This document shows, in pieces, positions 1-6,202 of a stretch of 8,545 bases of DNA. A program made the translations under genes and the position numbers. The notes below the pieces were generated by a model. That model did no database searches. It saw only the letters and a program-made list of their open reading frames with translations, and had not been told where the DNA came from. Position 1 is the first letter of the stretch. Every line of letters starts with the position of its first letter. The DNA is from an uncultured Collinsella sp. (GTDB lineage Bacteria > Actinomycetota > Coriobacteriia > Coriobacteriales > Coriobacteriaceae): contig URYW01000077.1 in NCBI GenBank assembly GCA_900552145.1, positions 1 to 8,545 of the forward strand. The letters are read 5' to 3'.

Positions 1-814
1 CGCTGCCCATGAGCTGAAGGCGCTCGACCGTCATCGGCGAGCCGTCGGGCAGCACGGGCTTCTGAGCCCCGAGCGTATCGGCCAGGGCCGTCACGCGCTC
101 GACGTCGGCGGGGTAGCGGCCATAATACTGCTGAGTCTTGGCTGCCATGCGCGGGAAGGTGTGCGCGTAGACCTCGCTGGCGCTCGCCGGCACGTGGGGG
201 ATGCCACCACAGGTAAAGCTCGCCGCCACGCCCTCGGGGAAGAGCGACAGATAGCTCAACGTCAAAACGCCGCCGTAGCTTTGGCCGAGCGTGACCCACG
301 GCTTGCCGCCAAAGCCCACCAGGCGCAGGTACTCAAAATCGCGCACGATGGAGCTGGCGAGGTAGCGCTTGAGGTAGTCCGCCTGCGAGCGTGCGGCATC
401 GGAGCCGTCCGCCGTCGCGCGATCACCCAGTGCTTTGATCGTGCGCCCGTCTACACAGCTGCTGCGCCCGGTGCCGCGCTGGTCGGGAAGGACCACGCGG
501 AAGTGCTTGACAGCCTCCTCGATCCAGCCATCGCTTGTGGGCGACAGCGGACGCGGGCTCTCGCCGCCGGGGCCGCCCTGCAAAAACAGGAGCAGCGGCA
601 GATCGTCGTTAATGCGGTCGGGTGCGCAGACCACGCGGTAGAAAAGCTTGATGCTCTCGGGCGCGCCGGCGATGGGCGCCGGCATGGCGCCGCGGCGCAT
701 GGTGCTGCCGACGGCTAACAGCACCGGCTCCAGGCCGCGCCAGTCAAGGGGGACGTCGATGCTGTGGTCCTCGACGTAGAGGCCGGGGACGTGGTACGAA
801 GTGATGAGGGCCAT
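1..814 (-). CDS. Proline iminopeptidase-like alpha/beta hydrolase (peptidase family S33), 3' end cut off by the window
   Basis: This is a cytoplasmic serine hydrolase of the alpha/beta fold, most like enzymes that remove N-terminal proline from peptides. The first 271 residues can be read. The family's oxyanion-loop motif QGGPGG is at residues 79-84, the DQRGTGRS strand-turn at 111-118, and the nucleophile elbow GQSYGG at 177-182 with Ser179 as nucleophile. The catalytic Asp and His would lie in the missing C-terminal part. No signal peptide or membrane segment is visible. The ATG at 814 is preceded by GGAAG with 6-base spacing, and the protein opens with the expected VPLDW motif (21-25). Residues 28-50 form an Ala/Gly/Pro-rich stretch that looks like an insertion relative to the usual compact N-terminus. 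The gene is divergent from proA with a 112-base gap. Family membership is secure; the actual substrate (proline peptides or another small acyl/peptidyl compound) is inferred. Confidence 0.88.
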   Translation of the reverse strand, partial: MALITSYHVPGLYVEDHSIDVPLDWRGLEPVLLAVGSTMRRGAMPAPIAGAPESIKLFYRVVCAPDRINDDLPLLLFLQGGPGGESPRPLSPTSDGWIEEAVKHFRVVLPDQRGTGRSSCVDGRTIKALGDRATADGSDAARSQADYLKRYLASSIVRDFEYLRLVGFGGKPWVTLGQSYGGVLTLSYLSLFPEGVAASFTCGGIPHVPASASEVYAHTFPRMAAKTQQYYGRYPADVERVTALADTLGAQKPVLPDGSPMTVERLQLMGS

Positions 815-852
815 GTGAGTCTTCCGTTCGTTGCGGTGTTTCGGGTTGACCA

Positions 853-883
853 ATTCTACCGCCGCGGGCGAGGCCATGCGCAA
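853..883 (-). promoter_or_regulatory. Possible promoter of the minus-strand hydrolase
   Basis: On the minus strand TAGAAT (853-858) resembles a -10 box and TTGCGC (878-883) a -35 box. The 19-base spacer is long. Transcription would begin about 30 bases before the hydrolase ATG. For proA in the opposite direction I find no convincing -35/-10 pair; TACCAT at 890-895 is the best -10 candidate but lacks a partner. This is a weak call based on sequence alone. Confidence 0.25.
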
Positions 884-926
884 ATCGGCTACCATGGTTG
901 CAAACTTCTAGGAGAAAGGGCCGCCC

Positions 927-2213
927 ATGTCGGTCGATATAGTCACGTATGTCCACGATCATGCCGTTGCCGCCAAGGCAGCGTCGGCCTCGCTTGCCAC
1001 GGTGAGCGATGAGCAGCGCCAGGAGGCCGTGCGCGCCATGGCCGCAGCACTGCGCAACGGTGTCGACTCCATCGTCGCCGCCAACGAGCTCGATATGTCC
1101 GCCGCGCGCGATGCGGGCACCTCGGCCGGACTGCTCGATCGCCTGCTGCTGACGCCCGAGCGCGTCGAGGGCATGGCCGCCGGCCTGGAAAAGCTCGCCG
1201 AGCTGCCCGATCCCGTGGGCCGCGTGCTCGACCACCGCGTGCTTGCAAGCGGCGTGGACATGACCCGTGTGAGTGTGCCGCTGGGCCTGGTCGCTATGGT
1301 CTACGAGGCGCGCCCCAACGTGACGGCCGACGCCGCGGGAATCTGCATCCGTACCGGCAACGCCTGCATTCTGCGCGGCGGCTCGCTGGCCTATCACTCG
1401 TGTGCCATGATCGCGGAGCTGCTGGCCGATGCGCTCGAGGCCAAGGGCTTCCCGCGCGAGGCCGTGTCGATGATCGAGTCCACCGACCGCGAAGCCACTG
1501 GCGAGCTCATGAAGCTCCGCGGCATCGTCGACGTGCTCATTCCGCGCGGCGGTGCAGGCCTGATCCAGCGCTGCGTGCGCGAGTCGCTTGTGCCGGTGAT
1601 CGAGACGGGCACGGGCAACTGCCATATCTACGTGCATGAGTCCGCCGACTTTGATAAGGCGCTCAACATTATCGTTAATGCCAAGACCCAGCGCGTAGGC
1701 GTGTGCAATGCCGCCGAGTCGCTGCTGGTCGACCGTGCTGTGGCCGATGCGTTTTTGCCCGCGGTCGTGGCCGTGCTGCATGACCACGGCGTGCTCATTC
1801 ACGGCGACGAGGCCACGTGCGCCGCGTGCGCCGACGCCGGCTTTGTGGAGGGCGATGACTACGTCGCCGCGACTGAGGAGGACTGGGGTCGCGAGTATCT
1901 GGCGCTCGAGATGAGCGTGAAGGTCGTGGCAAACGAGGACGAGGCCATCGCACACATCAACCGCTACGGCACGATGCACTCCGAGGCCATCGTTGCCGAG
2001 GACACGGATGCTTGCGAGCGCTTCCTGGATGCGGTCGATGCCTCGGCTGTGTACGCCAACGCCAGCACGCGCTTCACTGACGGCGGCGAGTTTGGCCTGG
2101 GTGCCGAGATCGGCATCTCGACCCAAAAGCTCCACGCCCGCGGCCCCTTTGCCGCCGAGGCCCTCACCACCTACAAATACAAGCTCCGCGGCACCGGCCA
2201 GGTCCGCCCCTAA
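927..2213 (+). CDS. proA: Gamma-glutamyl phosphate reductase (glutamate-5-semialdehyde dehydrogenase)
   Basis: This enzyme catalyses the second step of proline synthesis, the NADPH-dependent reduction of gamma-glutamyl phosphate to glutamate-5-semialdehyde in the cytoplasm. The 428-residue product has the family's usual length and aldehyde-dehydrogenase-like fold. Landmarks are YEARPNVT (126-133), the RTGNACILRGG nucleotide-binding stretch (142-152), ETGTGNCH (226-233), the catalytic cysteine in GVCNAAE (Cys260), DGGEFGLGAEIGISTQK (385-401), and the terminal ALTTYKY (412-418). All key parts are present. The ATG at 927 follows AGGAGA at 910-915 (11-base gap) and a closer AAGGG at 916-920 (6-base gap), which supports this start. 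The partner glutamate kinase gene proB is not adjacent in this window: the neighbour upstream is a divergent hydrolase and the neighbour downstream converges. A hairpin terminator lies 13 bases after the stop codon. Codon use is strongly GC-ending, like argS. Confidence 0.97.
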   Translation: MSVDIVTYVHDHAVAAKAASASLATVSDEQRQEAVRAMAAALRNGVDSIVAANELDMSAARDAGTSAGLLDRLLLTPERVEGMAAGLEKLAELPDPVGRVLDHRVLASGVDMTRVSVPLGLVAMVYEARPNVTADAAGICIRTGNACILRGGSLAYHSCAMIAELLADALEAKGFPREAVSMIESTDREATGELMKLRGIVDVLIPRGGAGLIQRCVRESLVPVIETGTGNCHIYVHESADFDKALNIIVNAKTQRVGVCNAAESLLVDRAVADAFLPAVVAVLHDHGVLIHGDEATCAACADAGFVEGDDYVAATEEDWGREYLALEMSVKVVANEDEAIAHINRYGTMHSEAIVAEDTDACERFLDAVDASAVYANASTRFTDGGEFGLGAEIGISTQKLHARGPFAAEALTTYKYKLRGTGQVRP

Positions 2214-2226
2214 CGACCGCGCAAGA

Positions 2227-2267
2227 AAAACCACCACAAAGGTGCCTGTCCCCTTCGTGGTGGTTTT
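2227..2267. terminator. Bidirectional hairpin terminator between proA and the HD-domain gene (repeat copy 1)
   Basis: The arms at 2227-2242 and 2252-2267 pair over 16 bases with a single A-C mismatch on the plus strand (a G-U wobble when read from the minus strand). They enclose a 9-base loop. Four T residues close the plus-strand arm. Read from the minus strand the hairpin ends in TTTTTCTT, so it can stop transcription of both convergent genes. The internal motif GGTGCCTGTCCCC (2241-2253) recurs exactly in the second copy at 2937-2977, which marks this as a dispersed repeat used as a terminator. Confidence 0.75.
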
Positions 2268-2282
2268 AGGTGGCGTGGGCGG

Positions 2283-2882
2283 CTAGGCCTGGAAGGTATC
2301 GCGGTCGGGGGCGAAGGACTGCATGGCCGCGATGGTGCGGTCAAAGAGCTCGGGGAGCTCCCAGCCCAGCATCTCGGCGCCCTGCGAAATCACGTCGCGC
2401 GAGCAGCCGGCGGCAAAGCGCTTGTCCTTGAACTTTTTCTTGAGCGACTTGGTCGTAAAGTCCATAACGCTCTTGCTCGGGCGCATGATGACTGCAGCGC
2501 CGATCAGGCCGGTGAGCTCATCGCAGGCAAACAGGATCTTTTCCATCTGCAGCTCGGGTTTGGGCAGCGAGGTGTTGAAGTCCGACGTGTGCGTTTGGAT
2601 GGCGCGAATGAGCTCGGGAGACGCACCTTCGCCCTCAAGAATCTCGGCAGCATAGATGGTGTGGTTCATGGGGTCGTCCTCATGCTCCTCCCAATCCAGG
2701 TCGTGCAGCAGACCGACGATGCCCCAAAACTCCTCGTTCTCGGGGTCGAACTCGCGCGCAAAGTAGCGCATAGTGCCCTCGACCGTCTCGCCATGGGTGA
2801 TGTGGAACGGGTCCTTGTTGTGCTCGTTGAGCAGTTCGAACGCGCGGTCGCGGGTGATTCCGGCGGTAAGCGGCTCTGCCAT
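2283..2882 (-). CDS. HD-domain phosphohydrolase of unknown substrate
   Basis: This is a 199-residue soluble metal-dependent phosphohydrolase of the HD superfamily. Candidate metal ligands are His30 (in ITHGE), the HD pair His60-Asp61 (in GLLHDLDWE), and Asp121 (in FACDELTG). His74 and His98 are further conserved-looking histidines nearby. This fits the H...HD...D pattern of a single-domain HD protein. There is no extra nucleotide-binding, synthetase or sensory domain and no membrane segment, so the substrate cannot be read from the sequence. The ATG at 2882 is preceded by AAGGAG with 6-base spacing. A weak promoter-like pair (TTGTTC, then TATCGA after 16 bases) lies upstream on the minus strand. 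The gene sits alone between two copies of the same hairpin repeat, so it is probably transcribed as a single gene. The family is clear; the biochemical role is not. Confidence 0.85.
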   Translation of the reverse strand: MAEPLTAGITRDRAFELLNEHNKDPFHITHGETVEGTMRYFAREFDPENEEFWGIVGLLHDLDWEEHEDDPMNHTIYAAEILEGEGASPELIRAIQTHTSDFNTSLPKPELQMEKILFACDELTGLIGAAVIMRPSKSVMDFTTKSLKKKFKDKRFAAGCSRDVISQGAEMLGWELPELFDRTIAAMQSFAPDRDTFQA

Positions 2883-2936
2883 AGGAGACTCCTTGTGCTC
2901 GTGGGTATCGATAAGAATGAATACTACTAGAACAAG

Positions 2937-2977
2937 AAAACCACCACAAAGGTGCCTGTCCCCTTTGTGGTGGTGTT
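2937..2977 (-). terminator. Hairpin terminator after carD-like gene (repeat copy 2)
   Basis: The core arms 2941-2952 and 2962-2973 are perfectly complementary over 12 bases. Pairing extends outward with one mismatch (A2939/G2975). The loop is 9 bases and identical to that of copy 1 (TGCCTGTCC). Read from the minus strand the stem runs into TTTTCTTGTT, 13 bases beyond the stop codon of the CarD-like gene, which is the right position and orientation for a Rho-independent terminator. It shares almost all of its sequence with 2222-2267 and lies in the same orientation. Confidence 0.75.
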
Positions 2978-2989
2978 GGCGCGGTTGGG

Positions 2990-3475
2990 TTAGTTGAGGG
3001 CGGCTTGGGCTAGGCGGGCTTCAGCGTCCTCTTCGGTGACGCCCAAGGCCACAGCGAACTCCTCGATGGAGCGGCGTTTGGCCTCCTTGAGTACGCGCAT
3101 GTAGTAGGAGCTGGGCTTTTTATCAGCTTCCTCGGCCTGGCGAATGCGGTGCATCATGGTCTTTGCCACGCGGACCGTCTCGGGCGCGCCCAGCTTGAGC
3201 TGCTGCTTAAAGTGCGTCTCCTCAAGCGAGCTGTTGCGCTCGGTAAAGGTGTCGCACTCCAGCTCGTCGTAGTGGCTCAGCAGGTGCTCGGCATCTTGCT
3301 GAGAGATGGCGGCGTGCAAACGGTCGGCCTGCGCCACGGGGTACATGAGGATCGTCTGCGCATGTCCCTGCTTGGTCTCGAGCAGCAGCATGGGCTGCGG
3401 TGTGTCGTCCCTAAAACCGACGACGGTGCAGACTCCCTGACCCGGATGAATGACGTGTTGACCGATTGAGAACAT
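2990..3475 (-). CDS. CarD-family RNA polymerase-binding transcription regulator
   Basis: The 161-residue product has an N-terminal CarD/TRCF RNA-polymerase-interacting domain (about residues 1-57) beginning with MFSIGQHVIHPGQGV, the usual tudor-like barrel with its HPxxGV motif. A helical C-terminal half (about 60-161) follows. Proteins of this family bind the RNA polymerase beta subunit and stabilise the open promoter complex. The start is well supported: GGAGGT at 3479-3484 lies three bases from the ATG. The oddity is in the C-terminal domain. The protein contains no tryptophan at all, although well-studied CarD proteins use a conserved Trp there to wedge the upstream edge of the -10 element. 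The usual GLSxGEKxML segment is also not recognisable; residues 120-140 read KPSSYYMRVLKEAKRR instead. It is therefore a divergent CarD-like paralogue. A dedicated terminator follows directly. Confidence 0.88.
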   Translation of the reverse strand: MFSIGQHVIHPGQGVCTVVGFRDDTPQPMLLLETKQGHAQTILMYPVAQADRLHAAISQQDAEHLLSHYDELECDTFTERNSSLEETHFKQQLKLGAPETVRVAKTMMHRIRQAEEADKKPSSYYMRVLKEAKRRSIEEFAVALGVTEEDAEARLAQAALN

Positions 3476-3489
3476 GCTACCTCCAACTT

Positions 3490-3505
3490 ATACGAATTTA
3501 CGTAT
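3490..3505. promoter_or_regulatory. Palindrome in the carD-like gene leader, possible operator
   Basis: ATACG and CGTAT form a perfect 5-base inverted repeat around AATTTA, centred about 22 bases before the start codon of the CarD-like gene. It lies just downstream of, and touches, the candidate -10. This position would suit a repressor site or an mRNA leader hairpin. No regulator can be named from the sequence. Confidence 0.3.
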
Positions 3506-3626
3506 GTCTAGAATAACACGCTGACGTGCGCAAATCCTCACTTTATGCAGGAAAAGCACACAACTCTGATAGGTAAGAGTATTCGATAACAGACGCAGCT
3601 CATTCACACCTTTATACATTTTCAAC

Positions 3627-3645
3627 GCCTGCATAATCTGCAGGC
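3627..3645. repeat. Short perfect inverted repeat (7-base arms, 5-base loop)
   Basis: GCCTGCA (3627-3633) and TGCAGGC (3639-3645) flank TAATC. Neither strand shows a T-run after it, so it does not look like a terminator. Its role is unknown; it lies in the A+T-rich gap about 170 bases upstream of argS. Confidence 0.4.
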
Positions 3646-3721
3646 AGACCGGCATCTTTGAGTGACTCCATACAAGCTGTAGTCATTTTTGTGCATATGC
3701 AATATCGATTGGCTTTACCCT

Positions 3722-3750
3722 GCGACAGTGCCCGTCGCTTGTGATAGAGT
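3722..3750 (+). promoter_or_regulatory. Candidate argS promoter
   Basis: GCGACA (3722-3727, matching the GACA half of the -35 consensus) and TAGAGT (3745-3750) are 17 bases apart. They would give a leader of about 60 bases before the argS start. This is the best match in the gap on the plus strand, but neither box is strong. Confidence 0.35.
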
Positions 3751-3817
3751 GCTACAAACTCTGGCTTTTGCCCTACGAGTGACCAAGAGCTCGGGGGCTT
3801 TAACACAAGGAGGATCT

Positions 3818-5671
3818 ATGCCCGAGAAGATTGAAGAGCTGGTACGCGCTGCGCTTGCTGCGGCCCAGGAGGCCGGCGACCTTTCCGCATTTGAACTTGA
3901 CGATTGCGCTATCGAGCGACCGGCTGACACTTCTCATGGCGAGTGGACCTCTACCATGGCCCTGAAGTCCGGCAAGCTGGCCCACTGCGCCCCGCGCAAG
4001 ATCGCCGAGGCCATCGTTGCCCATAAGCCCGAGGACCCCGCGATCGAGAAGGTCGAGATCGCAGGCCCCGGCTTTATCAACTTTTACCTCTCCGTCGCCG
4101 TCAAGAATGCCATCTTTGGCGAGGCTCGCGAGAAGGGCATGGACTTCGCTAAGTCCAACGTCGGTGGTGGCCTGAAGACCCAGGTCGAGTTCGTTTCCGC
4201 CAACCCCGTCGGCCCCATGCACATCGGCCACGGCCGCTGGGCCGCGCTGGGCGACTCGCTCTGCCGTGTTATGGATCACGCCGGTTACGTCATCCAGCGT
4301 GAGTTCTACATCAACGACCACGGCTCTCAGATGAACACCTTCGGCAACTCCATCAGCACGCGCTATATGCAGCTTGCCGACATCATCGCCAAGCAGGGCG
4401 TGGATATCGACGAAGCTCACAAGCTGCTGATTGCCGACCGCGACGCCTTTGTTGCCGACGAGAACGACGAGCACCCCGAGACCCATCCGTATCAGGACAA
4501 CTTTGCCGAGACTCTGGGCAAGGACTCCTACGGCGGCGACTACATCATCGACGAGGCCGCCGAGTTCTGGCGCACCGACGGCGATAAGTGGGTCAACGCT
4601 GATCCGCAGGAGCGCATGGAGAGCTTCCGCGAGCGCGGCTATGTAAAGATGGTCGACAACATGCGCGACCTCTGCCACGCCGTCAATTGCGACTTCGATC
4701 GTTGGTTCTCCGAGCGCTCGCTGTATGTGAAGGACACCGAGGGCGAGACCGCCGGCACCTCCGCCGTCGACCGCGCTTTTGAGAAGCTCGACAAGATGGG
4801 CTACCTCTACACCAAGGACGGCGCCCTGTGGTTCCGCTCCACCGACCTGGGCGATGACAAGGACCGCGTCCTGATCAAGTCCGATGGCGAGTACACCTAC
4901 TTCGCCTCCGACGTTGCCTATCACTGGGATAAGTTCCAGCGCGTCGACCACGTCATCGACATCTGGGGCGCCGACCACCATGGCTATATCGACCGCGTCC
5001 GCTGCGTCTGCGACGCTCTGGGTTACCCCGGCAAGTTTGAGGTTCTGCTGGGCCAGCTCGTCAACCTGCTGCGCAACGGCAAGCCCGTCCGTATGTCCAA
5101 GCGTAAGGGCACCATGGTGACCCTGCAGGAGCTCGTCGACGAGGTCGGCTCCGATGCCGCTCGTTACACGCTCATCTCCAAGAGCTCCAACCAGATGGTC
5201 GACTTCGACATCGAGGCCGTTAAGAAGCGCGACAACTCCAACCCGGTGTACTACGTGCAGTACGCTCACGCCCGCGTGTGCTCCATCCTGCGCCGTGCCG
5301 CTGACGTTACGCCCGAGCAGGCTGACGAGATGGGCATGAAGGCCGTTGCCGCCAAGGCCATCGGTGAGAACGTCGATTACTCGCTGCTGACCGACCCGAC
5401 CGAGCTCGCCCTTTCGCGTAAGCTCAACGAGCTCACCGACCTCATCGCCAGCTGCGCTCGCGACCGCGCCCCGTTCCGTCTGACGCACTTTGCCGAGGAA
5501 CTCGCCGGCGACTTCCACAGCTTCTACGCTGCCTGTCAGGTGCTGCCGAGCGAGGGCCGTCCCGTCGACCCCGAGCTTTCGCGCGCCCGTCTGGCCGCTT
5601 GCGATGCCGTCCGCGTGACGCTCGCCCTGGTGCTCACCCTCGTTGGCGTTTCCGCTCCCGAGCAGATGTAA
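3818..5671 (+). CDS. argS: Arginyl-tRNA synthetase
   Basis: This enzyme charges tRNA-Arg with arginine using ATP in the cytoplasm. The 617-residue product is complete. It has an N-terminal additional domain typical of ArgRS (about 1-115), then the class I catalytic core with NPVGPMHIGHGR (129-140, HIGH at 135-138), the active-site-side motif GADHHG (384-389), and the second signature as RMSKRKG (425-431). A C-terminal DALR anticodon-binding domain (from about 477) begins with VYYVQYAHAR. The frame is open 43 codons further upstream, but the ATG at 3818 is chosen: it follows AAGGAGG at 3807-3813 with a short 4-base gap, and MPEKIEELVR is a normal family N-terminus. It appears to be a single-gene unit with a weak promoter upstream and a strong terminator 46 bases after the stop. 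In actinobacteria argS is often near rho, which matches the next gene here. Confidence 0.98.
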   Translation: MPEKIEELVRAALAAAQEAGDLSAFELDDCAIERPADTSHGEWTSTMALKSGKLAHCAPRKIAEAIVAHKPEDPAIEKVEIAGPGFINFYLSVAVKNAIFGEAREKGMDFAKSNVGGGLKTQVEFVSANPVGPMHIGHGRWAALGDSLCRVMDHAGYVIQREFYINDHGSQMNTFGNSISTRYMQLADIIAKQGVDIDEAHKLLIADRDAFVADENDEHPETHPYQDNFAETLGKDSYGGDYIIDEAAEFWRTDGDKWVNADPQERMESFRERGYVKMVDNMRDLCHAVNCDFDRWFSERSLYVKDTEGETAGTSAVDRAFEKLDKMGYLYTKDGALWFRSTDLGDDKDRVLIKSDGEYTYFASDVAYHWDKFQRVDHVIDIWGADHHGYIDRVRCVCDALGYPGKFEVLLGQLVNLLRNGKPVRMSKRKGTMVTLQELVDEVGSDAARYTLISKSSNQMVDFDIEAVKKRDNSNPVYYVQYAHARVCSILRRAADVTPEQADEMGMKAVAAKAIGENVDYSLLTDPTELALSRKLNELTDLIASCARDRAPFRLTHFAEELAGDFHSFYAACQVLPSEGRPVDPELSRARLAACDAVRVTLALVLTLVGVSAPEQM

Positions 5672-5717
5672 GCTACGGATCATTTGACCGTGTAGGTTCG
5701 GCTTTGCTGAGCCCTAT

Positions 5718-5750
5718 AAGCCCGATCTCCATGCGGAGGTCGGGCTTTTT
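5718..5750 (+). terminator. Rho-independent terminator of argS
   Basis: Arms 5718-5730 and 5735-5747 pair over 13 bases with a single G-U wobble around the tetraloop ATGC. The AAGCCCGA...TCGGGCTT stem runs directly into a T-run (5746-5750). Position and structure are those of a strong intrinsic terminator. Confidence 0.9.
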
Positions 5751-5765
5751 GCGTTTGGTGAGACT

Positions 5766-5794
5766 ATTTGGTTTGCTGGGAAATGCTACCAAAT
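5766..5794. repeat. Inverted repeat, 7-base arms
   Basis: ATTTGGT (5766-5772) and ACCAAAT (5788-5794) are perfectly complementary with a 15-base loop. It lies immediately before structured repeat A and may be its outer part or a separate hairpin. There is no T-run after it. Confidence 0.4.
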
Positions 5795-5799
5795 CGCAA

Positions 5800-5943
5800 C
5801 TATACCGGTTTACGGGGCTGAATCGCCAACTGGCGACCATGGTGCCAATAGTGAAATTAAACCCGCAGGTAGATGGCTTATTGTTTCTTGATAATGCAGG
5901 GTATGGTTGGCTTGCAGCATCCTGGCCCCGTAATCCGGCGTAG
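5800..5943. repeat. Structured repeat A: palindromic element of 144 bases
   Basis: The outer arms, 5800-5819 and 5924-5943, pair with 16 of 20 Watson-Crick matches plus two G-U wobbles; TTACGGGGC is the best block. Between them lies a core that reappears in repeat B: ACCATG (5836-5841), ATTAAAcCCGCAGGTAG (5856-5872), TTGTTT (about 5881-5886) and GGGTATGGT (5900-5908). The core ends ACCAT and ATGGT can pair with each other, extending the stem inward. The arms are unlike those of repeat B in sequence. A mobile miniature element or a structured RNA are both possible. Confidence 0.6.
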
Positions 5944-5954
5944 TTTTGAAAATT

Positions 5955-5967
5955 GTCCCTTGGGGAC
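5955..5967. repeat. Small GTCCC/GGGAC hairpin between repeats A and B
   Basis: GTCCC (5955-5959) and GGGAC (5963-5967) pair around a 3-base loop, giving a GGGGAC motif. The same GGGGAC hexamer occurs on the minus strand in the two terminator repeats (2227-2267, 2937-2977) and at the 6203-6285 cluster, so these elements may belong to one repeat group. Confidence 0.35.
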
Positions 5968-6020
5968 GGAGGAAAACGGATCATTTTTGTCTCGAAGAGG
6001 GGTGGCGGGATACCGTCCGT

Positions 6021-6175
6021 CACGAATTGGGCTCATCTCCTACGTTTGGACGCATATCCCGAACCATGCCGAAAAGTACGATATTAAAACCGCAGGTAGC
6101 AGACTCGTTGTTTTTGAAAAAACAAGGGTATGGTCAGGGGCTCGGGGCAAACGTAGCAGATGGGCGCGATTCGTG
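6021..6175. repeat. Structured repeat B: palindromic element of 155 bases
   Basis: The outer arms, 6021-6048 and 6148-6175, pair with 24 of 28 Watson-Crick matches plus two G-U wobbles; CACGAAT and CTACGTTTG are the perfect ends. An inner pair, 6058-6070 with 6127-6139, adds 10 of 13 matches. The interior carries the core shared with repeat A: ACCATG (6063-6068), ATTAAAaCCGCAGGTAG (6083-6099), TTGTTT (6108-6113) and GGGTATGGT (6126-6134). TTGTTTTT/AAAAACAA in the loop forms a further hairpin. It is in the same orientation as repeat A. It resembles a miniature inverted-repeat element with no coding capacity. Confidence 0.65.
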
Positions 6176-6202
6176 GCGCGGCTATTCCAGGTGCCACGGC
6201 TT

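Larger units (their letters stand above)
3476..3817. other. Intergenic region between divergent carD-like gene and argS
   Basis: This 342-base stretch is noticeably richer in A+T than its neighbours and contains no convincing gene. It holds the carD-like leader with a palindrome (3490-3505), a perfect 7-base inverted repeat (3627-3645), a weak argS promoter (3722-3750) and the argS ribosome binding site AAGGAGG (3807-3813). A possible carD promoter on the minus strand is TTGCGC at 3528-3533 with TAGACA at 3505-3510, 17 bases apart, but the -10 is poor. I looked for a T-box specifier/antiterminator ahead of argS and see no T-box consensus. A 24-codon minus-strand frame (3612-3686) is open but has no ribosome binding site. 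Confidence 0.6.

Noticed and set aside
744..2237. 497-codon open frame on the minus strand opposite proA
   Set aside because: It is an antisense shadow produced by strong GC-ending codon bias; its Gly/Ala/His-rich product has no recognisable domain, and proA on the other strand is unambiguous.
2222..2977. Composite transposon or IS around the HD gene
   Set aside because: The flanking copies are about 45-base hairpins in direct orientation with no transposase gene; they function better as terminators or REP-like repeats.
3689..3817. Upstream ATG extending argS by 43 codons
   Set aside because: The AAGGAGG just before the ATG at 3818 and the normal ArgRS N-terminus there support the shorter form; the extension also covers the candidate promoter.
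3540..3817. T-box or other riboswitch ahead of argS
   Set aside because: No T-box consensus and no intrinsic terminator are present in the leader.
3800..5683. 627-codon open frame on the minus strand opposite argS
   Set aside because: Antisense shadow of argS; low-information Val/Gly/Leu-rich product and no ribosome binding site.
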